Assembly: GCA_003555415.1 (NCBI GenBank)
Contig: PWHX01000092.1
Location: 1 to 11,190, forward strand
DNA length: 11,190 nucleotides
Source of the DNA: Syntrophomonadaceae bacterium
GTDB taxonomy: Bacteria > Bacillota > Dethiobacteria > SKNC01
Direction: 5' to 3'
Shown: in pieces, positions 1 to 7,260 of the stretch
Position numbering within the stretch: the first letter of the stretch is position 1
How the letters are laid out: every line of letters starts with the position of its first letter
Translations under genes and position numbers: made by a program
Notes under the pieces: model-generated
Databases searched by the model: none
Told to the model about the DNA's origin: nothing
Seen by the model: only the letters and a program-made list of their open reading frames with translations

Positions 1-16
1 GAAAGGATTGTTTGTA

Positions 17-2236
17 ATGAGTAAAGCAGTAGTATTAGCTGAGAAGCCTTCCGTGGGAAGAGATTTAGCCAGGGTTTTAAACTGCCGTAAAAAAGGAAAC
101 GGATACCTGGAGGGTGATAAACATATCGTTACCTGGGCCCTGGGTCATCTGGTGACTCTTGCTGACCCGGAAACTTATGATCAAAAGTATAAGTCCTGGT
201 CAATTGAAACACTGCCCATGCTGCCTCCTGAATTAAAGCTGGTGGTTATAAAGCAAAGCGGCAAACAGTTTAACACGGTTAGTAAGCTGATGAGCCGAAA
301 AGATGTTGGGCAGATTATAATCGCTACCGATGCGGGTCGGGAGGGCGAACTGGTTGCCCGGTGGATAATCGAGAAGGCCAGCATCAACAAGCCCATAAAA
401 CGCCTTTGGATTTCCTCTGTTACGGATAAGGCTATTAAAGATGGTTTTAATAACTTAAAAAACGGCAGAGAGTATGACAACCTTTATGCCTCCGCTGCTG
501 CCCGGTCCGAGGCTGACTGGCTGGTAGGCATTAATGCCACCCGGGCATTAACCTGTAAATATAATGCCCAGCTGTCCTGCGGGAGAGTTCAAACACCAAC
601 TCTGGCTATCATTGCCAGAAGGGATGAAGAGATTAAGAACTTCACACCCAGAACTTTTTATGGCATAAGCGCTTCTGTGGCAGCCAATAACATTAAACTG
701 GTATGGCAGGAGAGCCAATCAAAAGATACCAGAATCTTTGATAAGAATAAGTGCGACAAAGTGCTTCAGAGTTTGCAGGATAAAAAAAGTGCAGAAGTTA
801 TAGAGGTAAACAGGACCCAAAAGAAAAAAAATTCCCCCCGGTTATATGATTTAACCGAGCTTCAAAGAGATGCCAATAAAATCTACGGTTTTTCTGCCAA
901 GGAAACAACTTCAATTGCCCAGAGATTGTATGAAAACCATAAAATATTAACGTACCCCCGGACTGATTCCAGATATATAACTGCAGATATGGTGGACACC
1001 TTAAAAGATAGAATTAAAGCCTTTGGATACGGCCCTTATGCTCCAGCAGCTTCTAAGCTATTAAGCAAGCCGATCAAAGCAAACAAATCTTTCGTTGACA
1101 ACAGCAAGGTTTCAGATCATCACGCCATTATACCCACCGAACAGCGAGTGACCTTCAGTGCCTTAAATGACGGGGAAAGGAAAATATTTGACCTGGCTGC
1201 TAAACGGTTTTTAGCCGTATTATATCCACCCTTTGAATATGAGCAAACCATTATAAATGCTAGAATCGGCCAGGAGCTTTTTACCGCCAGGGGTAAGACT
1301 GTTATATCTCAAGGCTGGAAAGAAGTCTACGGGAATAATTATGAAGACGAGGAAATAGATGAGAGCAGTAAAGGGGAACAAGCAGAGCAGATACTGCCAA
1401 AAATCAACAAAAAGGATATATTGAAAATTTCTGATATCACTCAAACCAGGGGTGAGACCAGGCCGCCCTCTCCCTTCGATGAAGGAACTCTCCTTTCAGC
1501 TATGGAAAATCCCACCAGGTACATGGCTGGTGAAAACAAACATCTGATTAAAACCATGGGAGAAACAGGAGGACTGGGGACAGTGGCTACCCGGGCGGAT
1601 ATTATAGAAAAACTATTTAACAGCTTTTTAATCGAAAAGAAGGGGAAGCATATCTATATAACTTCCAAGGGTAGGCAGCTCCTTGAACTGGTTCCAGAGG
1701 ACCTGAGGTCCCCCACCCTGACTGCACAGTGGGAACAAAAACTGAGTGCCATTGCCAAGGGCTCCCTGAACAAGAACAGCTTTGTTAATGAGATGAGGGA
1801 CTATGCCAGGGCAGTAGTTAATAAGATAAAGAACAGCAAAGAAACTTTCAAGCATGATAACCTTACCGGAAACAGATGTCCTGAATGTGGGAAACATATG
1901 CTGGAGGTAAATGGAAAGAAGGGTAAAATGCTTGTATGTCAGGATAGAGAATGCGGCTATAGAAAAGGTGTCGCTAAAGTTACTAACGCCAGGTGTCCTA
2001 ATTGCCGTAAAAAGTTAGAATTACGGGGCGAAGGAGAAGGCCAAATATTTGTATGTAAATGCGGGTTCAGGGAAAAGCTTTCTTCCTTTAATAAAAGGAA
2101 AAAGGGTGAAGGTAGCACACTTTCTAAGAAAGAGGCGTCAAAATTTATAAAAGAGCAGGAAAAGAAGGCGGATGAGCCCATTAACTCAGCCCTTGCCGAT
2201 GCCCTCAAAAATCTTAAAAATGATACCGACAAGTAA
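17..2236 (+). CDS. topB: DNA topoisomerase III (type IA)
   Basis: Type IA topoisomerase that cuts one DNA strand through a tyrosine and passes another through the gap, relaxing or decatenating DNA in the cytoplasm. The 739-residue product starts with a Toprim domain (AEKPSVGRD at 8-16; DAGREGEL at 105-112, the acidic Mg-binding motif). A central topoisomerase domain carries the catalytic Tyr313 in TYPRTDSRY. Near the C-terminus are two Cys4 zinc ribbons: C621/C624/C641/C646 and C660/C663/C680/C682. Both have a CX2CX16C core, and the second has a shortened last knuckle. From memory, length and tail match Bacillus subtilis TopB rather than the shorter E. coli enzyme, which lacks these ribbons. 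I chose ATG 17 because AAAGGA at 2-7 lies nine bases upstream; the in-frame TTG at 8 touches that site and is unlikely. The next gene follows after 40 bases, so co-transcription is possible. Confidence 0.96.
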   Translation: MSKAVVLAEKPSVGRDLARVLNCRKKGNGYLEGDKHIVTWALGHLVTLADPETYDQKYKSWSIETLPMLPPELKLVVIKQSGKQFNTVSKLMSRKDVGQIIIATDAGREGELVARWIIEKASINKPIKRLWISSVTDKAIKDGFNNLKNGREYDNLYASAAARSEADWLVGINATRALTCKYNAQLSCGRVQTPTLAIIARRDEEIKNFTPRTFYGISASVAANNIKLVWQESQSKDTRIFDKNKCDKVLQSLQDKKSAEVIEVNRTQKKKNSPRLYDLTELQRDANKIYGFSAKETTSIAQRLYENHKILTYPRTDSRYITADMVDTLKDRIKAFGYGPYAPAASKLLSKPIKANKSFVDNSKVSDHHAIIPTEQRVTFSALNDGERKIFDLAAKRFLAVLYPPFEYEQTIINARIGQELFTARGKTVISQGWKEVYGNNYEDEEIDESSKGEQAEQILPKINKKDILKISDITQTRGETRPPSPFDEGTLLSAMENPTRYMAGENKHLIKTMGETGGLGTVATRADIIEKLFNSFLIEKKGKHIYITSKGRQLLELVPEDLRSPTLTAQWEQKLSAIAKGSLNKNSFVNEMRDYARAVVNKIKNSKETFKHDNLTGNRCPECGKHMLEVNGKKGKMLVCQDRECGYRKGVAKVTNARCPNCRKKLELRGEGEGQIFVCKCGFREKLSSFNKRKKGEGSTLSKKEASKFIKEQEKKADEPINSALADALKNLKNDTDK

Positions 2237-2276
2237 CTAAGAAATATTAGTGATTACATTGGGGAGGATGATGGTT

Positions 2277-2861
2277 ATGGGAAAAAATCCTTTAAAGGAT
2301 GACCAGGGTCGCTCAGAGCCACCAGGGGGTAATAACGGGTTCCTGAGCCAATTTATGGGAAGAGTGACACCCTGCACACCTGTAGGGGTTGGAGCTGTTT
2401 TGGGTGCTATTACCGCCGTGGAACTGTTTATAATATTTTACATGATTTACCTGCCTACTGGCTGGTCCCTTTCTGTTTATTTGCTGGCGATACCGTCGGT
2501 GCTTTTATCTGCCTATTTTATCATACTTATTTTTACTTTATTTGCGACTATTATCGAAGAATATTCTTTGCAGGCCATTGGTGCTATCATCGGTACATTT
2601 GCTGCCTTTATCCTGGTATCTTCTTTGTTATTAGGGATGTCTTTGTACCGGTCCGTGGTTTTGTCTATACTACTTATCCCATTACCGGCTCTGTTTGGTG
2701 CTGCCCTGGGGAATCTGCTGCAAAAAGATTTTAAAAAGGCAAAGCTTTTAAAGAAGGTGGCATCAGTAGTTATTTTAATTGTAACATTCAGCTTAAACCT
2801 GCTTCTGGTTGCTTGGCTAACAGGAGCAGGCAGGGGATTTATCATATCACATGTTTTTTAA
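2277..2861 (+). CDS. Unrecognised membrane protein with five predicted helices
   Basis: I do not recognise the family. The 194-residue product has a polar, glycine/proline-rich N-terminal tail (1-35). About five hydrophobic stretches then follow, near residues 38-59, 65-92, 99-122, 126-148 and 161-182, with a lysine-rich loop (150-160) before the last. It is therefore an integral membrane protein, and the positive loop suggests that segment faces the cytoplasm. No enzymatic motif is visible. The ATG at 2277 is preferred because GGGGAGG (2261-2267) lies nine bases upstream. The in-frame ATGs at 2268 and 2271 and the GTG at 2250 are too close to, or ahead of, that site. It lies 40 bases after topB and 70 bases before the DUF362 gene on the same strand, and no terminator is visible on either side, so it may be part of one transcript. 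Confidence 0.8.
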   Translation: MGKNPLKDDQGRSEPPGGNNGFLSQFMGRVTPCTPVGVGAVLGAITAVELFIIFYMIYLPTGWSLSVYLLAIPSVLLSAYFIILIFTLFATIIEEYSLQAIGAIIGTFAAFILVSSLLLGMSLYRSVVLSILLIPLPALFGAALGNLLQKDFKKAKLLKKVASVVILIVTFSLNLLLVAWLTGAGRGFIISHVF

Positions 2862-2931
2862 TGTGTGGGTGCCCAACCGTTCCCTTGACTGGACAGTGGC
2901 AATGACAATGCAACGAAAGGAGTTTTGAGCT

Positions 2932-4020
2932 TTGCTGTTCGTTACATACGGGAAAAACCCTTACTCCATGGTTAGGGAGATATTAGAAGAAATAAAGCCG
3001 GAAAAAGAATGCAATAGGGATTCCTTGATAGCTTTAAAACCTAACCTGGTGTTGGCCAAACCTTCTGGCTCAGGGGCTACCACATCTCCTGAACTGGTAA
3101 GGGGAGTCATAGAACATTTTAAAGAAAAGGGTTTTTTAAACCTTATCATAATAGAAAGTTCCTGGGTAGGTGACTCCACAGAGAGAGCCTTTGATGTATG
3201 CGGTTATAAGGATTTGGCCCGGGAGTATAATATTGAACTCTTTGACCTGAAAAAAGATAAGGGTACAAAGAAAAAAGGGGATGAGCTTACCCTGTCGGTT
3301 TGTAAAAAGGCTTTAGAGGTGGATTTCCTCATCAACCTGCCTGTCCTGAAAGCCCACTGTCAAACCAGGCTTACCTGTGCTTTAAAAAACTTAAAGGGCT
3401 TGATACCCGACAAGGAAAAAAGAAGGTTCCACCAGTTAGGGCTGCACCAGCCTATAGCTGAACTAAACACAATTATAAAAACAGATTTAGTGATAGTTGA
3501 TGCTATTATGGGGGATCTTTCTCATGAAGAGGGGGGCAGTCCGGTAGAAATGGGACGCATAATAGGGGGGGAAGACCCGGTTCTGGTAGACTCTTATGCA
3601 GCAGAACTTCTCGGTTTGCGAGCGGAGGAAGTTCCTTATATTTTGATGTCTGAACAGCTGGGAATAGGAAGCCTCTTTGATGAGGCGACTGCTATTAAGG
3701 AACACCGGTTGGACAATTATCCAAAAGTCACTTTAAAGCCTTCTTCCCGGGTTAAGAGGCTAGCCCAATATATAGTAGAAGGAGGGGCCTGTTCTCCTTG
3801 TTACGGAGCCCTTATCTATGCTCTTTCCCGTCTGGAGGAGGAAGGTCACCTGGAAAAATTCTCGGAAAAAATATTTATTGGCAGAGATTACAAAGATAAA
3901 GAATCATCATCTCTGGGGGTAGGCATGTGCACTGCCAGGTTTGAGAGGCATATCTCCGCCGGCTGTCCTCCCAAAGCCCGGGATATTGTAGAATATCTGA
4001 AAGACTATAACAAACCCTGA
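2932..4020 (+). CDS. DUF362 domain protein with four-cysteine C-terminal region
   Basis: The 362-residue product belongs to the DUF362 (COG2006) family, whose biochemical role is not settled; many members carry iron-sulfur ferredoxin modules. Family hallmarks seen are KPNLV near residue 36, the segment LKAHCQTRLTCALKNLKGLI at 139-158 (usual form K-x-H...KN..G), and a GEDPVLVDSYAAELLG stretch in the middle. Instead of a CxxCxxC ferredoxin tail, the C-terminus has C287-S-P-C290, C333 and C345 (GCPP), spaced so that they could bind a metal or cluster; this is inference. There is no signal peptide and no membrane helix, so it is probably cytoplasmic. The start is TTG 2932, supported by AAAGGAG (2916-2922) nine bases upstream; the next in-frame ATG (2968) would remove conserved-looking sequence. 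A strong terminator follows 61 bases after the stop. Confidence 0.9.
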   Translation: MLFVTYGKNPYSMVREILEEIKPEKECNRDSLIALKPNLVLAKPSGSGATTSPELVRGVIEHFKEKGFLNLIIIESSWVGDSTERAFDVCGYKDLAREYNIELFDLKKDKGTKKKGDELTLSVCKKALEVDFLINLPVLKAHCQTRLTCALKNLKGLIPDKEKRRFHQLGLHQPIAELNTIIKTDLVIVDAIMGDLSHEEGGSPVEMGRIIGGEDPVLVDSYAAELLGLRAEEVPYILMSEQLGIGSLFDEATAIKEHRLDNYPKVTLKPSSRVKRLAQYIVEGGACSPCYGALIYALSRLEEEGHLEKFSEKIFIGRDYKDKESSSLGVGMCTARFERHISAGCPPKARDIVEYLKDYNKP

Positions 4021-4033
4021 AAGAATGTCGGGA

Positions 4034-4047
4034 GTCAAGGCCTTGAC
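4034..4047. repeat. Perfect 14-base palindrome after the DUF362 gene
   Basis: GTCAAGGCCTTGAC reads the same on both strands with no spacer. It lies between the DUF362 stop codon and the shared terminator, so it is in the 3' untranslated region of that transcript. Without a loop it is a poor RNA hairpin, and a protein-binding site or a chance palindrome is more likely. It contains TTGACA on the plus strand (4043-4048), but no suitable -10 box follows. Confidence 0.45.
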
Positions 4048-4081
4048 AGACAATAATAATTGGTAAAAAAAATAATTGCAT

Positions 4082-4118
4082 AAAAAGAGAACCATGTAAA
4101 TTAAAAGGTTCTCTTTTT
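4082..4118. terminator. Bidirectional intrinsic terminator between convergent genes
   Basis: AAAAAGAGAACC (4082-4093) pairs perfectly with GGTTCTCTTTTT (4107-4118) around a 13-base loop. The stem is flanked by T-rich sequence on the plus strand and A-rich sequence upstream, which gives a U tract in either direction. It can end both the DUF362 transcript (plus) and the DUF2512 transcript (minus, stop at 4148). Confidence 0.9.
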
Positions 4119-4147
4119 ATTTATACAGTTATCATTATAGGCTGTTT

Positions 4148-4540
4148 CTATTGATTGCCTTCTTCGCCCTCCTGATGCCCGCCTTGTTCTGGAGAAACAT
4201 TCGTATTTTCCATCATATAGGGATGGAAAATATATTCACCTATACCGGTAAGAACGGCAAATGCTATTAATGCACCGGTGCCAGGAGCGAACGCCGGGGT
4301 TAATAATCCAACAATAACAGCCAAAAGTCCGCCCATAATTCCGTCTGCAATTGAGGCAGCTATATTGTTATAGTTGGGTAAGATATACAGGTCGCCTACT
4401 AAATAATTAACAGCAGTTACTACCAGGGCAACGAGCAATACCCATCCGAAAGGGTTTACATCTAGAATGGAAAATGCAATTATAGCAATTGCCAGGGTCA
4501 TTATAAATTTGACCAAAAGCACTCTCCACGTGTTGTTCAT
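4148..4540 (-). CDS. DUF2512 (YndM-like) small membrane protein
   Basis: The 130-residue protein has four predicted membrane helices (about 8-27, 32-49, 62-81 and 86-105) and a short acidic, hydrophilic tail (110-130) rich in Glu, Gly and Gln. The pattern VKF near the start, YLVGDLYILP at 46-55 and the following N-x-x-A-S-I-A-D is the signature of the DUF2512 family, which includes Bacillus subtilis YndM. The family is found mainly in Bacillota and its function is unknown. The ATG start is preceded by GGAGGT (minus strand, 4554-4549) eight bases away. It is convergent with the DUF362 gene and shares its terminator. A separate terminator for the upstream radical SAM gene suggests that this gene has its own promoter in the AT-rich stretch 4555-4663, though I could not identify convincing boxes there. 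Confidence 0.88.
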   Translation of the reverse strand: MNNTWRVLLVKFIMTLAIAIIAFSILDVNPFGWVLLVALVVTAVNYLVGDLYILPNYNNIAASIADGIMGGLLAVIVGLLTPAFAPGTGALIAFAVLTGIGEYIFHPYMMENTNVSPEQGGHQEGEEGNQ

Positions 4541-4663
4541 TGTTTTTTACCTCCATAACTTAATTATTCCCGGTTTTCCGGCTAAAAAGAAGTGACTGTT
4601 TTCTCCTTTAATAGTTTTACCAAGACTTATTGATTTTATAATTATAATAATTTTAAATAAAAA

Positions 4664-4688
4664 AAGAGACTCATAATCAGAGTCTCTT
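4664..4688 (-). terminator. Intrinsic terminator of the radical SAM gene
   Basis: Read on the minus strand, AAGAGACTC (4688-4680) and GAGTCTCTT (4672-4664) form a perfect 9 bp stem with a 7-base loop, and a run of seven T follows at once (4663-4657). It lies 42 bases after the stop of the gene at 4731-6242, so it should separate that gene from the DUF2512 gene downstream. Confidence 0.88.
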
Positions 4689-4730
4689 AACTTGGCTAAT
4701 AAACTGATGCCATGATCCAAAAAGGATTCT

Positions 4731-6242
4731 TCACCCAGTCCAACTTTTAACATTTTTGAAATTATATTCAAAAACTTTTCTAAAGTGAAAACCGTAAATG
4801 GCAAATGTAATGGCCTGGGGCAAAAACCTGGGATATTTGAACAGAGTCTTTATCAGCAACTTCCAGTAGTGAGTTCTTCCCCTTTCTATGATTCCAAGAT
4901 AAAACATGGCCTTAAAAAATGCTTTTAAATAATATAGTCTGAGCATCCTGATATTAGAAGAATTTTTTGCCGGCTTAAATTCATTAAAGAATTCTAGTAT
5001 TCTTTTGTAATAAGAAGACGGATCATATATTTTTGTAACCACACTTTTATATCCCTCTAAAAGCTTTTGATATTCCATTTTAGGTACAAAATTTAGATTA
5101 AAATCTGTATTATTGCCTGAAAAATCAGGCAGAAGCCTGTTTTCTTCATTTAACCGCTTGAAAAGTTTTGTGCCTTTGGGAGCATTAAGTAAACTTACCA
5201 TAGCAGTAACGATACCACTTTGTTGAATAAAGTTTATCTGTTTTTCAAATATTGCCGGAGTATCACTGTCAAAGCCAACTATAAAACCTCCGCTTACCTG
5301 CATGCCATAATTTTGAATTTTCTTTACACAGGCAATCAAATCTTTACTTACATTATGAAATTTGCTGCATTCTATTAAACCTTCTTCACTGGGTGTTTCT
5401 ATCCCTATAAAAACGTTTTTAAAACCTGCTTCCCTCATCATTTCTAGAAGCTGTTCATCATCTGCAAGGTTTATAGATGCCTCAGTGATAAAGCTGAAAG
5501 GGTGCTTGTGTTCCTTCATCCAATTTATCAACGCCGGCAAAACTTCTTTTTTAATTCTTTGTTTGTTACCGATAAAATTATCGTCTACTATGAATACTGC
5601 TCCTCGCCATCCCCTTTGATAGATGGCATTCAGTTCATCAAGAAAAACTTCCAGCGGTTTTAACCGGGGTTTCCTGCCATATAAATAAGTTATATCACAA
5701 AACTCACAGTCGTAAGGACATCCCCGAGAATATTGGATGCTCATACTGGCATAGTCTTCCATATTTATAAGATCCAGGTCGGGAACCGGGGTTAAGGAAA
5801 GGTCTGGACGGTTTTGAGAAGAATAAATTTGTTTAGGGGAGCCTTCTTCTAAATCTTTTATAAAATCAGGCAATGTAATTTCGGCCTCATCAAGTATCAA
5901 ATGATCAACTTCCTGATATTTTTCTGGTTCACTGGTAAACAAGGGGCCACCCGCTACAACCTTTTTGCCTGATTCCCTGCAGCGGGCGATTACTTCATCG
6001 GTGGAGTCTTTTTGAATAGCCATAGCACTGATAAACACATAATCCGCCCACTTCAACTCATCATCGTCTAATCTTTTAACATTTAAATCTACCAGCTTTT
6101 TTTCCCAATTTTCAGGGAGCATGGAAGCAACCGTTAGCAATCCTAGAGGAGGATAGGCCGCCTTTTTATCAATAAAGTTCAGGGCATATTTCAAGCTCCA
6201 GAAACTGTCGGGGTATTTAGGATAGACAAGGAGAATTCTCAT
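4731..6242 (-). CDS. B12-binding-domain radical SAM protein, HpnP-like (DUF4070)
   Basis: This 503-residue cytoplasmic iron-sulfur enzyme is likely to be a cobalamin-dependent radical SAM methyltransferase of unknown substrate. Residues 1-140 form the cobalamin-binding fold (MRILLVYP start, DLN at 52-54, AGGP at 97-100). The lower-ligand motif DxHxxG is not visible; related families often lack it. The radical SAM core has C175/C179/C182 (CX3CX2C) binding the 4Fe-4S cluster, followed by VDDNF at 219-223 and GIETP at 280-284. From about 374, GNNTDFNLNF and the IYDPSSYYKR segment match a DUF4070-type C-terminus as in hopanoid C-2 methylase HpnP. No hopanoid genes are visible here, so HpnP activity is not claimed. 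The start at 6242 opens with the family-typical MRILLVYP; the SD TAAGGAG (6260-6254) is 11 bases away. ATG 6251 and GTG 6254 are alternatives too close to that site. A terminator follows. Confidence 0.9.
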   Translation of the reverse strand: MRILLVYPKYPDSFWSLKYALNFIDKKAAYPPLGLLTVASMLPENWEKKLVDLNVKRLDDDELKWADYVFISAMAIQKDSTDEVIARCRESGKKVVAGGPLFTSEPEKYQEVDHLILDEAEITLPDFIKDLEEGSPKQIYSSQNRPDLSLTPVPDLDLINMEDYASMSIQYSRGCPYDCEFCDITYLYGRKPRLKPLEVFLDELNAIYQRGWRGAVFIVDDNFIGNKQRIKKEVLPALINWMKEHKHPFSFITEASINLADDEQLLEMMREAGFKNVFIGIETPSEEGLIECSKFHNVSKDLIACVKKIQNYGMQVSGGFIVGFDSDTPAIFEKQINFIQQSGIVTAMVSLLNAPKGTKLFKRLNEENRLLPDFSGNNTDFNLNFVPKMEYQKLLEGYKSVVTKIYDPSSYYKRILEFFNEFKPAKNSSNIRMLRLYYLKAFFKAMFYLGIIERGRTHYWKLLIKTLFKYPRFLPQAITFAIYGFHFRKVFEYNFKNVKSWTG

Positions 6243-6280
6243 AAAAAACATCACTCCTTAAAAACAGATTTGAAATATAA

Positions 6281-6306
6281 TTCTTAGTTAAAACTTATTC
6301 TAAGAA
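6281..6306. repeat. 7 bp inverted repeat ahead of the radical SAM gene
   Basis: TTCTTAG (6281-6287) and CTAAGAA (6300-6306) form a perfect inverted repeat with a 12-base spacer, 39 bases upstream of the chosen radical SAM start. It could be an operator or a small leader hairpin. The arms are short and AT-rich, so chance is a real possibility. Confidence 0.35.
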
Positions 6307-6407
6307 GTGTGCTATTATAAGATTTGACAGTTTATTAATACTTATGCAAAGAATCAAATTATAATCTTTGTTTTTCTTCGTTAGCATGTAAAGATAAACC
6401 TTCCTGA

Positions 6408-6449
6408 TATGGAATTATTAAAAAAATAAAATAAATTAATAATTCCATA
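6408..6449. repeat. 14 bp perfect inverted repeat ahead of the ABC operon
   Basis: TATGGAATTATTAA (6408-6421) and TTAATAATTCCATA (6436-6449) are exact reverse complements separated by a 14-base A-rich loop. The right arm is followed almost at once by five T (6451-6455). If transcription starts near the TATAAT at 6360-6365, this hairpin would sit in the 5' leader, about 100 bases before the ATPase start. It could then act as a weak attenuator or mRNA-stability hairpin. As DNA it could equally be an operator for a dimeric repressor. The sequence alone does not decide. Confidence 0.6.
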
Positions 6450-6552
6450 ATTTTTGAAGGAAAAACACTTCTATAAAAGGAAAAGAAATAGAACAATGAC
6501 TTAATACAGGGTTAGATGGTTTAGTGGAGCAATATGCAGGAAGGGGAAGGCC

Positions 6553-7260
6553 ATGTCGACTGAACTGATAGCTGCAAAAAATCTCAAGAAAAGATATCAA
6601 ATGGGAGAGGTAACTGTTTATGCGTTAAAAGGTGTAGATTTTACCCTTTACGATGGAGAGTTGGTAGTAATGCTTGGCCCCAGCGGTTCAGGGAAAAGTA
6701 CCCTGCTCAATATTATTGGGGGAATGGATCAGGCAACTGAGGGAGAACTCTATTTTGGGGATAAAGGCCTTCATGAGGTCGGGGATAGAGAACTTACCCT
6801 TTACCGGAGAAATGAAGTGGGTTTTATATTTCAGTTTTACAATCTCATGCCCAACCTGACGGCTTTTGAAAATATCAACCTTTCGGTGCAAATAGCACAG
6901 GACCCTCTGGAGATAGATGGACTTTTGGAGCAGGTAGGCCTGGGGGATCGCCGGGATCATTTTCCTTCTCAGCTGTCCGGTGGTGAACAGCAGAGGGTAG
7001 CTATAGCCAGGGCCCTGGCCAAAAATCCCCGGATGCTCCTCTGTGATGAACCTACAGGTGCTTTAGACCTGCCCACGGGAATACAAGTATTAAAGCTGCT
7101 GCGGGACTTTTGTGAGAACTATCATAAAACCGTGGTAATTATAACCCATAATACTGCCATTGCGGAAATGGCGGACCGCGTGGTTTATTTGAAAGACGGG
7201 ATGGTTGACCGGATAGAGAAAAACGCGCATCCCTTACCTCCAGAGAAGGTGACCTGGTAA
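6553..7260 (+). CDS. ABC transporter ATPase, MacB/LolD type
   Basis: This 235-residue cytoplasmic ATPase powers the permease encoded next. All nucleotide-binding motifs are intact: Walker A GPSGSGKST (42-50), Q-loop Gln94, signature LSGGEQQR (141-148), Walker B MLLCDEP (161-167) with catalytic Glu166, D-loop ALD (170-172) and H-loop His199. The spacing and the TGALD context place it in the LolD/MacB/FtsE-like group, whose members pair with FtsX-fold permeases; known members export peptides, lipoproteins or antibiotics, or transmit a mechanical signal. Length is normal for the family. The ATG at 6553 has AAGGGG (6541-6546) six bases upstream. Its TAA overlaps the next ATG by one base (TAATG), so translation of the two is probably coupled. 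Substrate unknown. Confidence 0.96.
   Translation: MSTELIAAKNLKKRYQMGEVTVYALKGVDFTLYDGELVVMLGPSGSGKSTLLNIIGGMDQATEGELYFGDKGLHEVGDRELTLYRRNEVGFIFQFYNLMPNLTAFENINLSVQIAQDPLEIDGLLEQVGLGDRRDHFPSQLSGGEQQRVAIARALAKNPRMLLCDEPTGALDLPTGIQVLKLLRDFCENYHKTVVIITHNTAIAEMADRVVYLKDGMVDRIEKNAHPLPPEKVTW

Larger units (their letters stand above)
6255..6552. promoter_or_regulatory. Divergent AT-rich intergenic control region
   Basis: This stretch of about 300 bases lies between the minus-strand radical SAM gene and the plus-strand ABC exporter operon and must hold promoters for both. No protein-coding frame is apparent. Perfect -10 hexamers occur on the plus strand (TATAAT 6360-6365) and on the minus strand (TATAAT 6319-6314), but neither has a good -35 box at the right distance. 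A weak alternative for the minus strand is TTGATT (6357-6352), a 17-base gap, then TAAACT (6334-6329). A plus-strand TTGACA (6324-6329) has no partner. Two inverted repeats are listed separately. The ATPase gene is served by AAGGGG at 6541-6546. Confidence 0.5.

Noticed and set aside
8..16. TTG at position 8 as the topB start
   Set aside because: It directly abuts the AAAGGA binding site, whereas ATG 17 has normal spacing and opens with the family-typical sequence.
1877..2078. Two zinc ribbons at the end of topoisomerase III as a novel fusion
   Set aside because: As I recall, the same two-ribbon tail is present in Bacillus TopB, so it is a normal family trait.
2862..2931. TTGACT at 2885-2890 as a promoter for the DUF362 gene
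   Set aside because: No acceptable -10 hexamer is found 16-18 bases downstream.
4547..4804. Minus-strand open frame of 85 codons between the DUF2512 and radical SAM genes
   Set aside because: It starts inside the end of the radical SAM gene in another frame, runs straight through that gene's terminator hairpin, and its product has no recognisable domain.
6324..6365. TTGACA and TATAAT taken together as one plus-strand promoter
   Set aside because: The two boxes are separated by 30 bases, far beyond the usual 16-18, so they cannot form one sigma-A-type promoter.
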